Positions 1-6,315 of a stretch of DNA of 14,974 nucleotides are shown one piece after another. The notes beneath the pieces were generated by a model. That model searched no databases and had not been told where the DNA came from. It worked only from the letters and a program-made list of their open reading frames with translations. Origin of the DNA: an uncultured Bacteroides sp. (GTDB lineage Bacteria > Bacteroidota > Bacteroidia > Bacteroidales > Bacteroidaceae); assembly GCA_900551445.1 (NCBI GenBank), contig URWA01000043.1, positions 1 through 14,974 on the forward strand, written 5' to 3'. Every line of letters begins with the position of its first letter. Within the stretch, counting starts at the first letter, position 1. A program made the translations under genes and the position numbers.

Positions 1-54
1 TAGAGCATAACCTTGCCAAGGTTAGGGTCGCGAGTTCGAGTCTCGTTTTCCGCT
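1..54 (+). tRNA. tRNA-Gly (anticodon GCC), 5' part outside the window
   Basis: This is the 3' two-thirds of a glycine tRNA; the acceptor 5' strand and part of the D arm lie before base 1. The anticodon stem is 8-12 paired with 20-24, closing a 7-base loop at 13-19 with GCC at 15-17. The T arm is 30-34 paired with 42-46 around the TTCGAGT loop at 35-41. The 3' acceptor strand TTTCCGC is at 47-53 and the discriminator T at 54. No CCA is encoded, as is common in Bacteroidetes. Confidence 0.93.
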
Positions 55-59
55 CGGAG

Positions 60-92
60 GAGAAGACAGCGCACGTTGTTTTCTCTTTTTTT
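60..92 (+). terminator. Intrinsic terminator of the tRNA-Gly transcript
   Basis: GAGAAGACA (60-68) pairs with TGTTTTCTC (77-85), with one G-U pair. The stem may extend inward by two more pairs to a four-base loop. A run of seven T residues follows at 86-92. This is a classic rho-independent terminator immediately after the tRNA. Confidence 0.85.
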
Positions 93-128
93 ATGCGTTT
101 TCCGGTGTGGATTTTTTTTGAATATCTA

Positions 129-160
129 TTGCGGGTATTATAAGGAATTTGATATATTTG
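129..160 (+). promoter_or_regulatory. Bacteroidetes-type promoter for the 70-codon gene
   Basis: A perfect -7 element TATATTTG (consensus TAnnTTTG) lies at 153-160. A -33-like TTGC is at 129-132, giving a 20-base spacer. The expected transcript start is near 165, about 25 bases before the start codon at 189. Confidence 0.6.
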
Positions 161-188
161 CGCCTACAATCAGAAATAGGAGAAAGTC

Positions 189-401
189 ATGAAAACGTAT
201 GATATTTATTTCTCGGACGGAAGTTCGAGCGACAATAAGGGGTTTTCCATCAAGACTCCCGAAAAGGCCATCCACATGGCAGAAGATATGCTGGTAAAAG
301 GAAACAGTTACATTGACGATTATGCCGGAGGTACAATCTCGGTCGTGGCGTCCGATGGAGAAGTGGTATGGAGCAGTCCGATACCGCCCAAGAAAAAGTG
401 A
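189..401 (+). CDS. Small conserved-looking protein of unknown function (70 aa)
   Basis: I do not recognise this 70-residue protein. It has no signal peptide or membrane segment and is probably cytosolic. The N-terminal half (KTYDIYFSDGSSSDNKG) reads like a short beta hairpin. A helix follows at about residues 24-37 (PEKAIHMAEDMLVK), then a second beta-rich part with an SDGEVVW turn, and a basic KKK tail. Evidence that it is a real gene is good: a near-ideal Shine-Dalgarno AGGAGA at 178-183, six bases before the ATG when counted from AGGAG, and a TAnnTTTG promoter upstream. ribE starts 37 bases after its stop with no terminator between, so the two may share a transcript. That proximity alone does not show a role in flavin metabolism. 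No riboswitch-like structure is visible before it. Confidence 0.75.
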   Translation: MKTYDIYFSDGSSSDNKGFSIKTPEKAIHMAEDMLVKGNSYIDDYAGGTISVVASDGEVVWSSPIPPKKK

Positions 402-438
402 GAACGTGTGTAGTATATCATTAAAACCATAAGAATTT

Positions 439-1044
439 ATGTTTTCTGGAATAGTAGAAGAATATGCGGAAGTGGTGAAGGTGGTAAAGGACCAGGAAAA
501 CCTGCATCTGACGCTGAAGTGTTCGTTTGTCGACGAGTTGAAAATTGATCAGAGTGTGTCTCATAACGGCGTGTGCCTGACGGTGGTGAGTATTCAGAAC
601 GGCACTTACACGGTGACGGCCATGAAGGAAACCATCGAACGTTCCAATATCGGCCTGCTGGTTCCGGGTGACAAGGTGAACGTGGAACGCAGCATGATGA
701 TGAACGGACGGCTGGACGGACACATCGTGCAGGGGCATGTAGACCAGACGGCGGTTTGTACGGCCATCGACGATGCGCAGGGTAGCTGGTACTTCACGTT
801 CAAGTATGAGTTCGACAAGGAAATGGCCAAGCGCGGCTATTTTACGGTAGACAAAGGTTCCGTCACGGTGAACGGGGTGAGCCTGACTGTCTGCAATCCG
901 ACGGCCGACAGTTTCCAGGTGGCCATCATTCCTTACACGTACGAGCATACCAACTTCCATACCATTAAGGTGGGCAGTGTGGTGAACATCGAATTCGATA
1001 TCATCGGAAAGTATTTGAGCCGCATGATGCAGCTCACGAAATAA
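439..1044 (+). CDS. ribE: Riboflavin synthase, alpha chain
   Basis: Catalyses the last step of riboflavin synthesis: dismutation of two 6,7-dimethyl-8-ribityllumazine molecules to riboflavin and a pyrimidinedione, in the cytosol as a homotrimer. The 201-residue length is normal for the family. Two lumazine-binding repeats are visible. The N-terminal repeat (about 1-95) begins with the family signature MFSGIVEE, including the active-site Phe2, and carries GVCLTV at 44-49. The C-terminal repeat (about 96-195) carries the parallel GVSLTV at 146-151. The GHIVQGH motif with His95 and His100 lies at the domain junction. The start is fixed by the MFSGIVE signature, since the N-terminal residues take part in catalysis. 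It follows a 70-codon unknown gene by 37 bases and ends at a hairpin before a convergent gene. No FMN riboswitch is recognisable upstream, and no other rib gene is in the window. Confidence 0.96.
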   Translation: MFSGIVEEYAEVVKVVKDQENLHLTLKCSFVDELKIDQSVSHNGVCLTVVSIQNGTYTVTAMKETIERSNIGLLVPGDKVNVERSMMMNGRLDGHIVQGHVDQTAVCTAIDDAQGSWYFTFKYEFDKEMAKRGYFTVDKGSVTVNGVSLTVCNPTADSFQVAIIPYTYEHTNFHTIKVGSVVNIEFDIIGKYLSRMMQLTK

Positions 1045-1067
1045 GGGCCAGTAAGGTTTTTGCTTTT

Positions 1068-1106
1068 CAGGCGCAGTTCCCGGAGTATGTCCGGAAGCTG
1101 CGCCTG
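1068..1106. terminator. Hairpin between convergent ribE and yihY-like genes
   Basis: CAGGCGCAG (1068-1076) is perfectly complementary to CTGCGCCTG (1098-1106). An inner CCGG/CCGG pair (1080-1083 with 1091-1094) tightens the loop. It lies midway between the two convergent stop codons, so it could end both transcripts. The T-run is poor on either strand, so efficient termination is an inference. Confidence 0.6.
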
Positions 1107-1115
1107 AATCGTTTA

Positions 1116-2432
1116 TTATAGGTCTTTGAGTAAAATCTGGCTGTTCTTTTCCGTAAACTCCTTGCGGGCGTCTATCAGGGTTTTCCAGGCGGCCGAATAA
1201 TGGGCGGGGTCTACCTTGAAATCCTCGGCCCCGTTGGCATCCAGCTGGCTGAGGAGGGTACCTACGCTCAACTGGTTGATGTCAATACCCGGCAGATACT
1301 GGGGCTCGCGCGACTTTTCTTCTCCTCCGGCTCCCGCTTCGTAAATCAGCCTCATGTCCTGAAGCTCGTACAAGATGCTTTTGGTCAGCCGGATGGGGAT
1401 TTTATGCTCTTTGCTGAGGGCTTCTGCCGTGTAAGGTCTGCCACCCGTGGCAAACCGCTTGCAGATGGAACTCAGGATGATGGTGCAGAAAAAGTCGTGG
1501 AAGCGGCGGCTGATGTGGGCCGTTTCCTTTCCGAAGTTGAAGGTGGAAACGTTCTGGCTGATGTAGCTCATTTCGGCGCCGAACAGGCAGATGCTCCAGG
1601 AAATCTGTGTCCACAGCAGGAACAGAGGGATGGCGGCAAAACTTCCGTAGATGGCGTTGTAATTCGATACCCATATCTGGCTGTTGATGTAAAAGTACTG
1701 GAAGGCTTGGAACGCGCTTCCGGCCAGCACGCCGGGCAGCCAGGCATGTGCCAGTTTGACTTTCGTATTGGGCATGAAGGTATAGAGCCCGATGAACATT
1801 CCCCAGATAAGGGCGTAGGGAATGAGGCGGACGAAGAATTTCAGCATCGGGGCCAGTACCACGAAGTTCTGCATTTCTTTCACGTAGGTAGTCATGAAGA
1901 TGGTGAGACCGCTGGAGGCTACCAGCAGGATAGGAAGCAGCAGAATCATGGAGAAGTAGTCGGTAATCTGCCGGAACACGCTGCGGGGTTTTTTCACCTG
2001 CCAGATGGCGTTGAAGCTGCGCTCGATGTTGTCAATCAGCAGCAAGATGGTGCCCAGCAGCATGATGAGGCCGATGCCGATGAAGACACCGCTTTGGGCA
2101 TGCTCCAGGTAGGAATTGATCCAGCTGATAATCAGTTCGGCCTGCGAACCGGTCATTCCGCTCCGGAACTGCGACTCGATGAGGGTGTCGAATCCGAAGC
2201 CGCGGGCGATGGCGAACAGCAGGGCCAGGATGGGGATGATGGAAAGCAGGGTGCTGTAGGTCAGTGCGGAGGCACGTACCACGATGCGGTCGTTGATGAA
2301 CTGGATGATGGAAAGATAGACAATCTTGAGATAAGTATAGAGTTTCCACTGGAGGTGAGACACCTCATCTTCTCGGATGCGCCATATTCCGTCGTCGAGG
2401 AAATGAATCAGCGCTTTAATTCGGGCATTCAT
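1116..2432 (-). CDS. YihY/BrkB family inner membrane protein with cytosolic C-terminal extension
   Basis: A 438-residue inner membrane protein of the YihY/BrkB (formerly 'ribonuclease BN', UPF0761) family; the molecular function is not established. The family hallmark is at residues 53-80, where RASALTYSTLLSIIPILA leads into AIARGFGF. Further hydrophobic segments lie at about 115-134, 158-182, 190-218, 228-248 and 262-290, giving the expected six membrane spans. The segment from about residue 300 on is soluble. Its region at about 333-366 (YTAEALSKEHKIPIRLTKSI and the helix after it) resembles a winged-helix fold. E. coli YihY is near 290 residues, so this tail is a lineage-specific extension. 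The first ATG lies only 23 bases beyond the 3' end of rnpB on the same strand, and I see no good Shine-Dalgarno or separate promoter. Expression could therefore depend on read-through from rnpB or on a promoter inside it. Confidence 0.88.
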   Translation of the reverse strand: MNARIKALIHFLDDGIWRIREDEVSHLQWKLYTYLKIVYLSIIQFINDRIVVRASALTYSTLLSIIPILALLFAIARGFGFDTLIESQFRSGMTGSQAELIISWINSYLEHAQSGVFIGIGLIMLLGTILLLIDNIERSFNAIWQVKKPRSVFRQITDYFSMILLLPILLVASSGLTIFMTTYVKEMQNFVVLAPMLKFFVRLIPYALIWGMFIGLYTFMPNTKVKLAHAWLPGVLAGSAFQAFQYFYINSQIWVSNYNAIYGSFAAIPLFLLWTQISWSICLFGAEMSYISQNVSTFNFGKETAHISRRFHDFFCTIILSSICKRFATGGRPYTAEALSKEHKIPIRLTKSILYELQDMRLIYEAGAGGEEKSREPQYLPGIDINQLSVGTLLSQLDANGAEDFKVDPAHYSAAWKTLIDARKEFTEKNSQILLKDL

Positions 2433-2451
2433 GGTTCGTGTGTTTATGGTG

Positions 2452-2470
2452 AAAAAGAAAGCAGCCGGTC
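2452..2470 (-). terminator. 3' end of rnpB: P1 strand followed by a T-run
   Basis: The 3' strand of rnpB helix P1 (2456-2470) is followed directly on the minus strand by TTTTT (complement of 2452-2456). Because P1 is a long-range helix, this is a plausible but unusual terminator. The downstream minus-strand gene starts only about 20 bases later. Confidence 0.45.
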
Positions 2471-2824
2471 TATAAGCCGGGTTCTGTCACCCTGCAGGTG
2501 CAGGGGAGCCTGTCATTTATCTACGCCTGCCGTCACCGGCAGGCTCTAGCGGTCCACCCTCCGACGTGGGGCGAGCAACCCTCGTTGATGCCGGTTTACA
2601 TGACCTTACAACTCCTAAGATGCACAGCCCGCATATCACTATACGGCTGGTAGGCTCTTACCCTACCTTCTCACCCTTACCTCCGGGTGGAGGCGGTTAT
2701 TTTCTTCTGCATTACTCTGCCTTTGCAGGCGGCTTTCTGTTAGGAAGTAGGATGCTCTGTGTTGCCCGGACTTTCCTCTTCTACCTATATATAGTATCAG
2801 CGACAGACCGACCAGCTGCTTTCT
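2456..2824 (-). ncRNA. rnpB: RNase P RNA, bacterial type A
   Basis: This is the catalytic RNA of ribonuclease P, which trims tRNA 5' leaders. On the minus strand it carries the universal cores: GAGGAAAGTCCGGGC (complement of 2764-2778), the GGGTGAGAAGGTAGGGTAAG region of the mid-domain (complement near 2660-2682), AGATAAATGA (complement of about 2513-2522) and ACAGAACCCGGCTTATAG (complement of 2470-2487). The ends are set by helix P1, in which 2810-2824 pairs with 2456-2470 over 15 continuous base pairs including one G-U. The length is about 369 bases. A T-run follows P1 on the minus strand (2452-2456), so P1 may double as terminator. Exact mature ends are inferred. Confidence 0.96.
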
Positions 2825-2829
2825 CTGTG

Positions 2830-2837
2830 CAAAGGTA
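2830..2837 (-). promoter_or_regulatory. -7 element of the rnpB promoter
   Basis: On the minus strand TACCTTTG is a perfect TAnnTTTG -7 element. It ends five bases before base 2824, the first base of helix P1, which is where a transcript start is expected. The -33 region is weak (TAGC at a 20-base spacing). Confidence 0.7.
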
Positions 2838-2956
2838 CGCAAATAAACGGAATTTGTGCTATAATTGGCGGGATTCTTTCATTTGGGTCCTTCTGAATGG
2901 AATCTGGCAGGCAGGACGATTTGTCAGCGGTGTCACTATTCCACTGGTAATGAATG

Positions 2957-2964
2957 TAAATTTG
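2957..2964 (+). promoter_or_regulatory. Possible distal -7 element for htrA
   Basis: TAAATTTG is a perfect match to TAnnTTTG. No convincing -33 TTTG is found 19-21 bases upstream. If used, it would give a leader of roughly 150 bases containing the palindrome at 2974-2985 and the hairpin at 2990-3007. Confidence 0.35.
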
Positions 2965-2973
2965 GCAGATTTG

Positions 2974-2985
2974 GCAGTTAACTGC
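2974..2985. repeat. 12-bp perfect palindrome upstream of htrA
   Basis: GCAGTTAACTGC is its own reverse complement. It directly follows two tandem copies of ATTTGGCAG (2960-2968 and 2969-2977, the second running into the palindrome). It lies 136 bases before the htrA start, beside a perfect -7-like TAAATTTG at 2957-2964. It could be an operator or an RNA hairpin; its role is unknown. Confidence 0.4.
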
Positions 2986-2989
2986 GGTT

Positions 2990-3007
2990 AATGCCTTTCT
3001 GGGCATT
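2990..3007. other. Short hairpin in the htrA upstream region
   Basis: AATGCC (2990-2995) pairs with GGCATT (3002-3007) around a six-base loop. There is no T-run after it on the plus strand, so it does not look like a terminator. It may be leader structure. Confidence 0.3.
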
Positions 3008-3061
3008 GTTAAAAGACGGAAAAAACAACCAGGGAAGAGTACACTCGTATGGAATTTGTTC

Positions 3062-3069
3062 TACTTTAG
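3062..3069 (+). promoter_or_regulatory. Possible proximal -7 element for htrA
   Basis: TACTTTAG differs from TAnnTTTG at one base and lies 52 bases before the htrA ATG. The -33 region is not recognisable. It is an alternative to the element at 2957-2964, or a site for another sigma factor. Confidence 0.3.
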
Positions 3070-3121
3070 CAAATGAAAAGTTAAAACAAAGTCGAAATTA
3101 ACATTTTAAACAATAGAAGAT

Positions 3122-4618
3122 ATGAAAACAACAACTAAGTTTGCGATAGGTTCAGTAGCAGTAATTGCACTGAGTGCCGGAGTGGCCGGTGTTACTGCGT
3201 ATGCCATGATGGAGAAAAATCAGGCAAACGCGTCTTTTTATGAAGCTTTTGACACTGCATCTCCTTTGCGTACGGCAGCGTTCGACGCATCCAGCATGCA
3301 GCCGGTCGATTTGACAAAAGCTGCGGAAAGTACGTTGAACTCCGTGGTACATATCATGTCTATTCAGCGTAGCAAGATTCAGACAATTCAAGGTCAGCCC
3401 GATATATTCGATTTCTTTTTCGGCGACGGAAGAGGTCGTCAGCAACAAGTTCAGACTCCGGAGCAGAGAGGTTTCGGTTCAGGTGTCATCATCTCCAAGG
3501 ATGGTTACATTGTGACCAACAACCACGTGATTGACGGAGCGGATGAAATCAATGTGAAGCTGCACGACGGACGCGAGATGAAAGGTCGTGTCATCGGTAC
3601 GGACCCGACTTCCGACTTGGCATTGGTCAAGATTGAAGGAGATGATTTCCCGGCTATCGTGGTCGGTAACTCCGACAACCTGAAAGTAGGTGAGTGGGTA
3701 CTGGCAGTCGGTAACCCGTTCAATCTGGGGTCTACAGTGACCGCCGGTGTGGTCAGTGCGAAATCTCGTGGACTGGGTGCCAATCAGGTAGAGTCTTTCA
3801 TCCAGACAGATGCTGCCATCAACCAAGGTAACAGTGGAGGTGCGCTGGTCAATGCCAAGGGTGAATTGGTAGGTATCAACGCCATGCTGTATTCTCCGAC
3901 AGGAGCGTATTCCGGTTATGGTTTCGCCATTCCGGTAAGCATCATGACCAAGGTGGTAACCGACTTGAAGCAATATGGTACCGTACAGCGTGCATTGCTG
4001 GGTATCGGCGGTCGTGACATGGGTAACGAGGTTTATCCGGATGAAATCCGTAAGGAACAGAAGGAGCTGGGTGCTACCGAAGGCGTACAGGTGGTAGAAG
4101 TGACCGATGGTGGTTCAGCCGACGGAATTTTGCAGAAGAACGATGTCATCCTGAAATTGAACGACACCAAGGTGAAGACCATGGCCGACCTGCAAGGTAT
4201 GCTGGCTAAGTATCGTCCGGGTGACAAAGTGAAAGTAACCGTTTTGCGTGACAAGAAAGAAAAGACCTTTACCATTACCTTGAAGAATTCTCAGGGAACT
4301 ACCAAGGTGGTAAAACAGGCCGATATGGAAATTCTGGGTGCTGCCTTCCGTGCCGTGCCGAAGGAACTGAAGGAACAGTTGAACCTGGGTTACGGAGTGG
4401 AAGTGACCGGTGTCAGCGAGGGAAGAATGAAAGACAGCGGTATCCGCAAGGGATTCATCATCCTGAAAGCCAACGGAAAGCAGTTGCGCAGCGTGCAGGA
4501 TTTGGAAAACGTGATGAAAACCGCTTCCCAGTCAGCCGATCAGGTACTGTTCATGACAGGTGTATATCCGTCTGGCAAACGTGCAAATTATGCAGTCGAT
4601 TTGTCACAGGCAGAATAA
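3122..4618 (+). CDS. degP: HtrA/DegQ-type periplasmic serine protease with two PDZ domains
   Basis: Periplasmic serine endopeptidase and chaperone of the DegP/DegQ (Do) family, which degrades or holds misfolded envelope proteins. The 498-residue length fits the two-PDZ class. An N-terminal signal peptide or signal anchor spans about 1-28, with possible cleavage after TAYA. The trypsin-like domain spans about 65-285 and carries the full catalytic triad: His135 in TNNHVIDGAD, Asp165 in DPTSDLALVK and Ser238 in NQGNSGGALV. PDZ1 lies at about 289-385 and PDZ2 at about 400-495. The start is supported by the signal peptide; the preceding AT-rich leader has a weak purine stretch (ATAGAAGAT). A strong hairpin ends the gene before rpoD, so the two are neighbours but probably separate transcripts. 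Separating DegP from DegQ by sequence alone is not possible here, so the symbol is approximate. Confidence 0.94.
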   Translation: MKTTTKFAIGSVAVIALSAGVAGVTAYAMMEKNQANASFYEAFDTASPLRTAAFDASSMQPVDLTKAAESTLNSVVHIMSIQRSKIQTIQGQPDIFDFFFGDGRGRQQQVQTPEQRGFGSGVIISKDGYIVTNNHVIDGADEINVKLHDGREMKGRVIGTDPTSDLALVKIEGDDFPAIVVGNSDNLKVGEWVLAVGNPFNLGSTVTAGVVSAKSRGLGANQVESFIQTDAAINQGNSGGALVNAKGELVGINAMLYSPTGAYSGYGFAIPVSIMTKVVTDLKQYGTVQRALLGIGGRDMGNEVYPDEIRKEQKELGATEGVQVVEVTDGGSADGILQKNDVILKLNDTKVKTMADLQGMLAKYRPGDKVKVTVLRDKKEKTFTITLKNSQGTTKVVKQADMEILGAAFRAVPKELKEQLNLGYGVEVTGVSEGRMKDSGIRKGFIILKANGKQLRSVQDLENVMKTASQSADQVLFMTGVYPSGKRANYAVDLSQAE

Positions 4619-4650
4619 ACGCATAGTAAGGTAGAAAGATTTTTTCCACA

Positions 4651-4682
4651 AGAAGGCGCTTCGAACCTCCGAAGCGCCTTCT
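4651..4682 (+). terminator. Terminator after htrA
   Basis: AGAAGGCGCTTCG (4651-4663) pairs perfectly with CGAAGCGCCTTCT (4670-4682) around a six-base loop, giving a 13-bp GC-rich stem. The downstream T content is modest (TTGGCTTCT). It lies 32 bases after the stop codon. Confidence 0.8.
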
Positions 4683-4827
4683 TTGGCTTCTGACTATAGG
4701 GGCGGACAATCCGGACGTGGAATGAACAATCGGGCCGTCTGCTCTGTTTCATTTCTGACATGCGGTTGACAAAAAGAGAGAATTGAGGCTGGTTTAAGAA
4801 ATTTATAGATTCTTTCTTCAGAAAATC

Positions 4828-4859
4828 ACTGTCAGAATCAAAAATTTTATGTACTTTTG
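4828..4859 (+). promoter_or_regulatory. rpoD promoter
   Basis: TACTTTTG (4852-4859) is a perfect Bacteroidetes -7 element, with a weak -33 ACTG at 4828-4831 (20-base spacer). The -7 element sits inside an inverted repeat GTACTTTTGTAC (4851-4862). The expected transcript start is near 4865, a short distance before the ATG at 4882. Confidence 0.65.
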
Positions 4860-4881
4860 TACCCAAATCATTTTATATAGA

Positions 4882-5742
4882 ATGAGACAGTTAAAGATTA
4901 CTAAAAGTATCACTAACCGAGAGAGCGCTTCTTTGGATAAGTATTTGCAGGAAATCGGTCGTGAAGATTTGATTACTGTAGAAGAGGAGGTAGAACTCGC
5001 TCAACGTATCCGTAAAGGTGACCGTGCGGCATTAGAGAAACTTACACGTGCCAACCTACGATTTGTGGTGTCTGTAGCCAAGCAGTATCAGAACCAGGGC
5101 TTGAGCTTGCCGGATTTGATTAATGAAGGTAACCTGGGATTGATTAAGGCCGCTGAAAAGTTTGATGAAACCCGTGGTTTCAAATTCATCAGTTACGCCG
5201 TTTGGTGGATTCGTCAGTCCATTTTGCAGGCATTGGCAGAACAGTCACGTATCGTGCGTTTGCCGTTGAACCAGGTTGGTTCACTGAATAAAATCAGTAA
5301 GGCATTCTCTAAGTTCGAACAGGAAAACGAACGTCGTCCGTCGCCGGAGGAACTGGCCGATGAGCTGGAAATTCCGGTAGACAAGATTTCGGATACGCTG
5401 AAGGTTTCCGGTCGCCACATTTCCGTGGATGCTCCTTTTGTGGAAGGAGAGGACAACAGTCTGCTGGATGTGCTGGTGAACGATGATTCTCCGATGGCCG
5501 ACCGCTCTTTGGTGAATGAATCACTTTCGAGGGAAATTGACAGGGCACTTTCTACGTTGACCGAAAGGGAGAAGGATATCATCCAGATGTTTTTCGGTAT
5601 TAACACGCAGGAAATGACGTTGGAAGAAATCGGCGACAAGTTTGGGCTCACCCGTGAGCGTGTTCGTCAGATTAAGGAAAAGGCAATTAGACGATTAAGA
5701 CAAAATTCTCGTAGTAAGCTGCTCAAATCTTATTTGGGATAA
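4882..5742 (+). CDS. rpoD: Primary RNA polymerase sigma factor (sigma-70 family)
   Basis: The housekeeping sigma factor of RNA polymerase, 286 residues as in other Bacteroidetes, without region 1.1 and without the long non-conserved insert of E. coli sigma-70. Region 1.2 is at about 16-46 (SLDKYLQEIGREDLITVEEE). Region 2 is at about 50-124, with the core-binding LPDLINEGNLGLIKA and the DNA-melting and -10 recognition segment FDETRGFKFISYAVWWIRQS. Region 3 is at about 130-205. Region 4 is at about 222-284, with the helix-turn-helix TLEEIGDKFGLTRERVRQIK. I chose the ATG at 4882 because an in-frame ATG at 4849 overlaps the -7 promoter element, lies upstream of the likely transcript start and adds 11 residues that do not fit the family. 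It has its own promoter and a strong terminator, so it is probably monocistronic. Confidence 0.95.
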   Translation: MRQLKITKSITNRESASLDKYLQEIGREDLITVEEEVELAQRIRKGDRAALEKLTRANLRFVVSVAKQYQNQGLSLPDLINEGNLGLIKAAEKFDETRGFKFISYAVWWIRQSILQALAEQSRIVRLPLNQVGSLNKISKAFSKFEQENERRPSPEELADELEIPVDKISDTLKVSGRHISVDAPFVEGEDNSLLDVLVNDDSPMADRSLVNESLSREIDRALSTLTEREKDIIQMFFGINTQEMTLEEIGDKFGLTRERVRQIKEKAIRRLRQNSRSKLLKSYLG

Positions 5743-5770
5743 GGTAGAGATTGATTTCCGAAAAGAACAG

Positions 5771-5814
5771 GAGAGATGTATGAAGACAGGCTCAGTCTTG
5801 ATACATCTCTTTTT
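5771..5814 (+). terminator. Terminator after rpoD
   Basis: AGAGATGTAT (5772-5781) pairs perfectly with ATACATCTCT (5801-5810). Inner AAGAC (5783-5787) pairs with GTCTT (5795-5799). TTTT follows at 5811-5814. It is a strong intrinsic terminator 30 bases after the rpoD stop. Confidence 0.88.
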
Positions 5815-5855
5815 GTATGTATAAAGGCTTTTTCTTTGTTAATTTATATGTCTTC

Positions 5856-5887
5856 TTTCGGTTTTTACGCATAATTGTGTACTTTTG
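5856..5887 (+). promoter_or_regulatory. Promoter for the exported-protein/C11 protease pair
   Basis: TACTTTTG (5880-5887) is a perfect -7 element, identical to that of rpoD. TTTC at 5856-5859 is a -33-like element with a 20-base spacer. The expected start is about 15 bases before the ATG at 5908, so the leader is very short. Confidence 0.65.
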
Positions 5888-5907
5888 CCCTCATAAATTG
5901 ATGAATT

Positions 5908-6315
5908 ATGCGTTACACAAAATTTTTCTGTTTTCTGTTTATGATGGTATTTGCTGCTTCTGCATTCAGCAAGCAGCCGAAAGATAAAAATAAGTATGGC
6001 GTATATCTGGCCGGTGTCTCAGCTTCATTTACGGACTCATTGGTGTATTTCACCGACGTGCAGTTCCTGGACAGTGCGGCTGTAGATGGCAATGACATGC
6101 TGGTAGGTCGTGCTTTATACAGCATCCAGTTGAAAGATTATCTGGAGCAGAAACAGAACGGAAGGAACCGCACTTGTTTCATGTTCTTTAGCCGGAAGAA
6201 AAAAAATGTGGAGAAAGAACTGAAGAAACTGAAGGAAAAATATACCAAGGGAGGCGCGTTATTTCTTCAGGAGGTGAATCCGGAATTTAAGTTTGAAAAG
6301 CCCGACGTAGAATGA
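5908..6315 (+). CDS. Small exported protein of unknown function (135 aa), coupled to a C11 protease
   Basis: I do not recognise this protein. It has a clear signal peptide: positive MRYTK, a hydrophobic stretch at about 6-17 and a likely cleavage after ASA at residue 19. This gives a mature periplasmic or surface protein of about 116 residues. The mature part begins KQPKDKNKYGVYLAGVSASF, has beta-like strands (SLVYFTDVQFLD, MLVGRALYSI) and ends in a very lysine-rich helix (about 91-112, SRKKKNVEKELKKLKEKY) followed by FLQEVNPEFKFEKPD. It has no lipobox and no catalytic motif that I can see. Its stop overlaps the start of the C11 protease gene (ATGA at 6312-6315), so the two are translationally coupled. 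A partner, substrate or inhibitor role for the protease is possible but only inferred. Confidence 0.85.
   Translation: MRYTKFFCFLFMMVFAASAFSKQPKDKNKYGVYLAGVSASFTDSLVYFTDVQFLDSAAVDGNDMLVGRALYSIQLKDYLEQKQNGRNRTCFMFFSRKKKNVEKELKKLKEKYTKGGALFLQEVNPEFKFEKPDVE

Noticed and set aside
1..188. An attachment site or integrated element at the tRNA-Gly 3' end
   Set aside because: There is no integrase, no repeat of the tRNA end elsewhere in the window, and the genes downstream are ordinary core genes.
402..438. A possible FMN riboswitch before ribE
   Set aside because: The gap is only 37 bases and AT-rich; none of the conserved RFN helices is present there or before the 70-codon gene.
1200..2549. A 449-codon plus-strand open frame opposite the YihY-type gene and the rnpB 3' end
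   Set aside because: Its translation is low-complexity in Gly, Glu, Asp, Gln and His with no recognisable domain, and it runs antisense to a clear membrane protein and into rnpB. It is a mirror frame of a GC-rich coding gene.
2566..2991. A 141-codon plus-strand open frame over rnpB
   Set aside because: It lies opposite RNase P RNA, whose conserved cores explain the sequence. It has no ribosome site and no protein-like pattern.
4753..4837. TTCTGACA (4753-4760) and TGTCAGAA (4830-4837), an 8-bp inverted repeat about 70 bases apart before rpoD
   Set aside because: Both arms lie upstream of the -7 element and so would not be in the rpoD transcript; the wide spacing is easily due to chance.
4849..4881. 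An upstream ATG that would extend RpoD by 11 residues
   Set aside because: It overlaps the TACTTTTG promoter element and precedes the expected transcript start; the extra residues do not fit the family.
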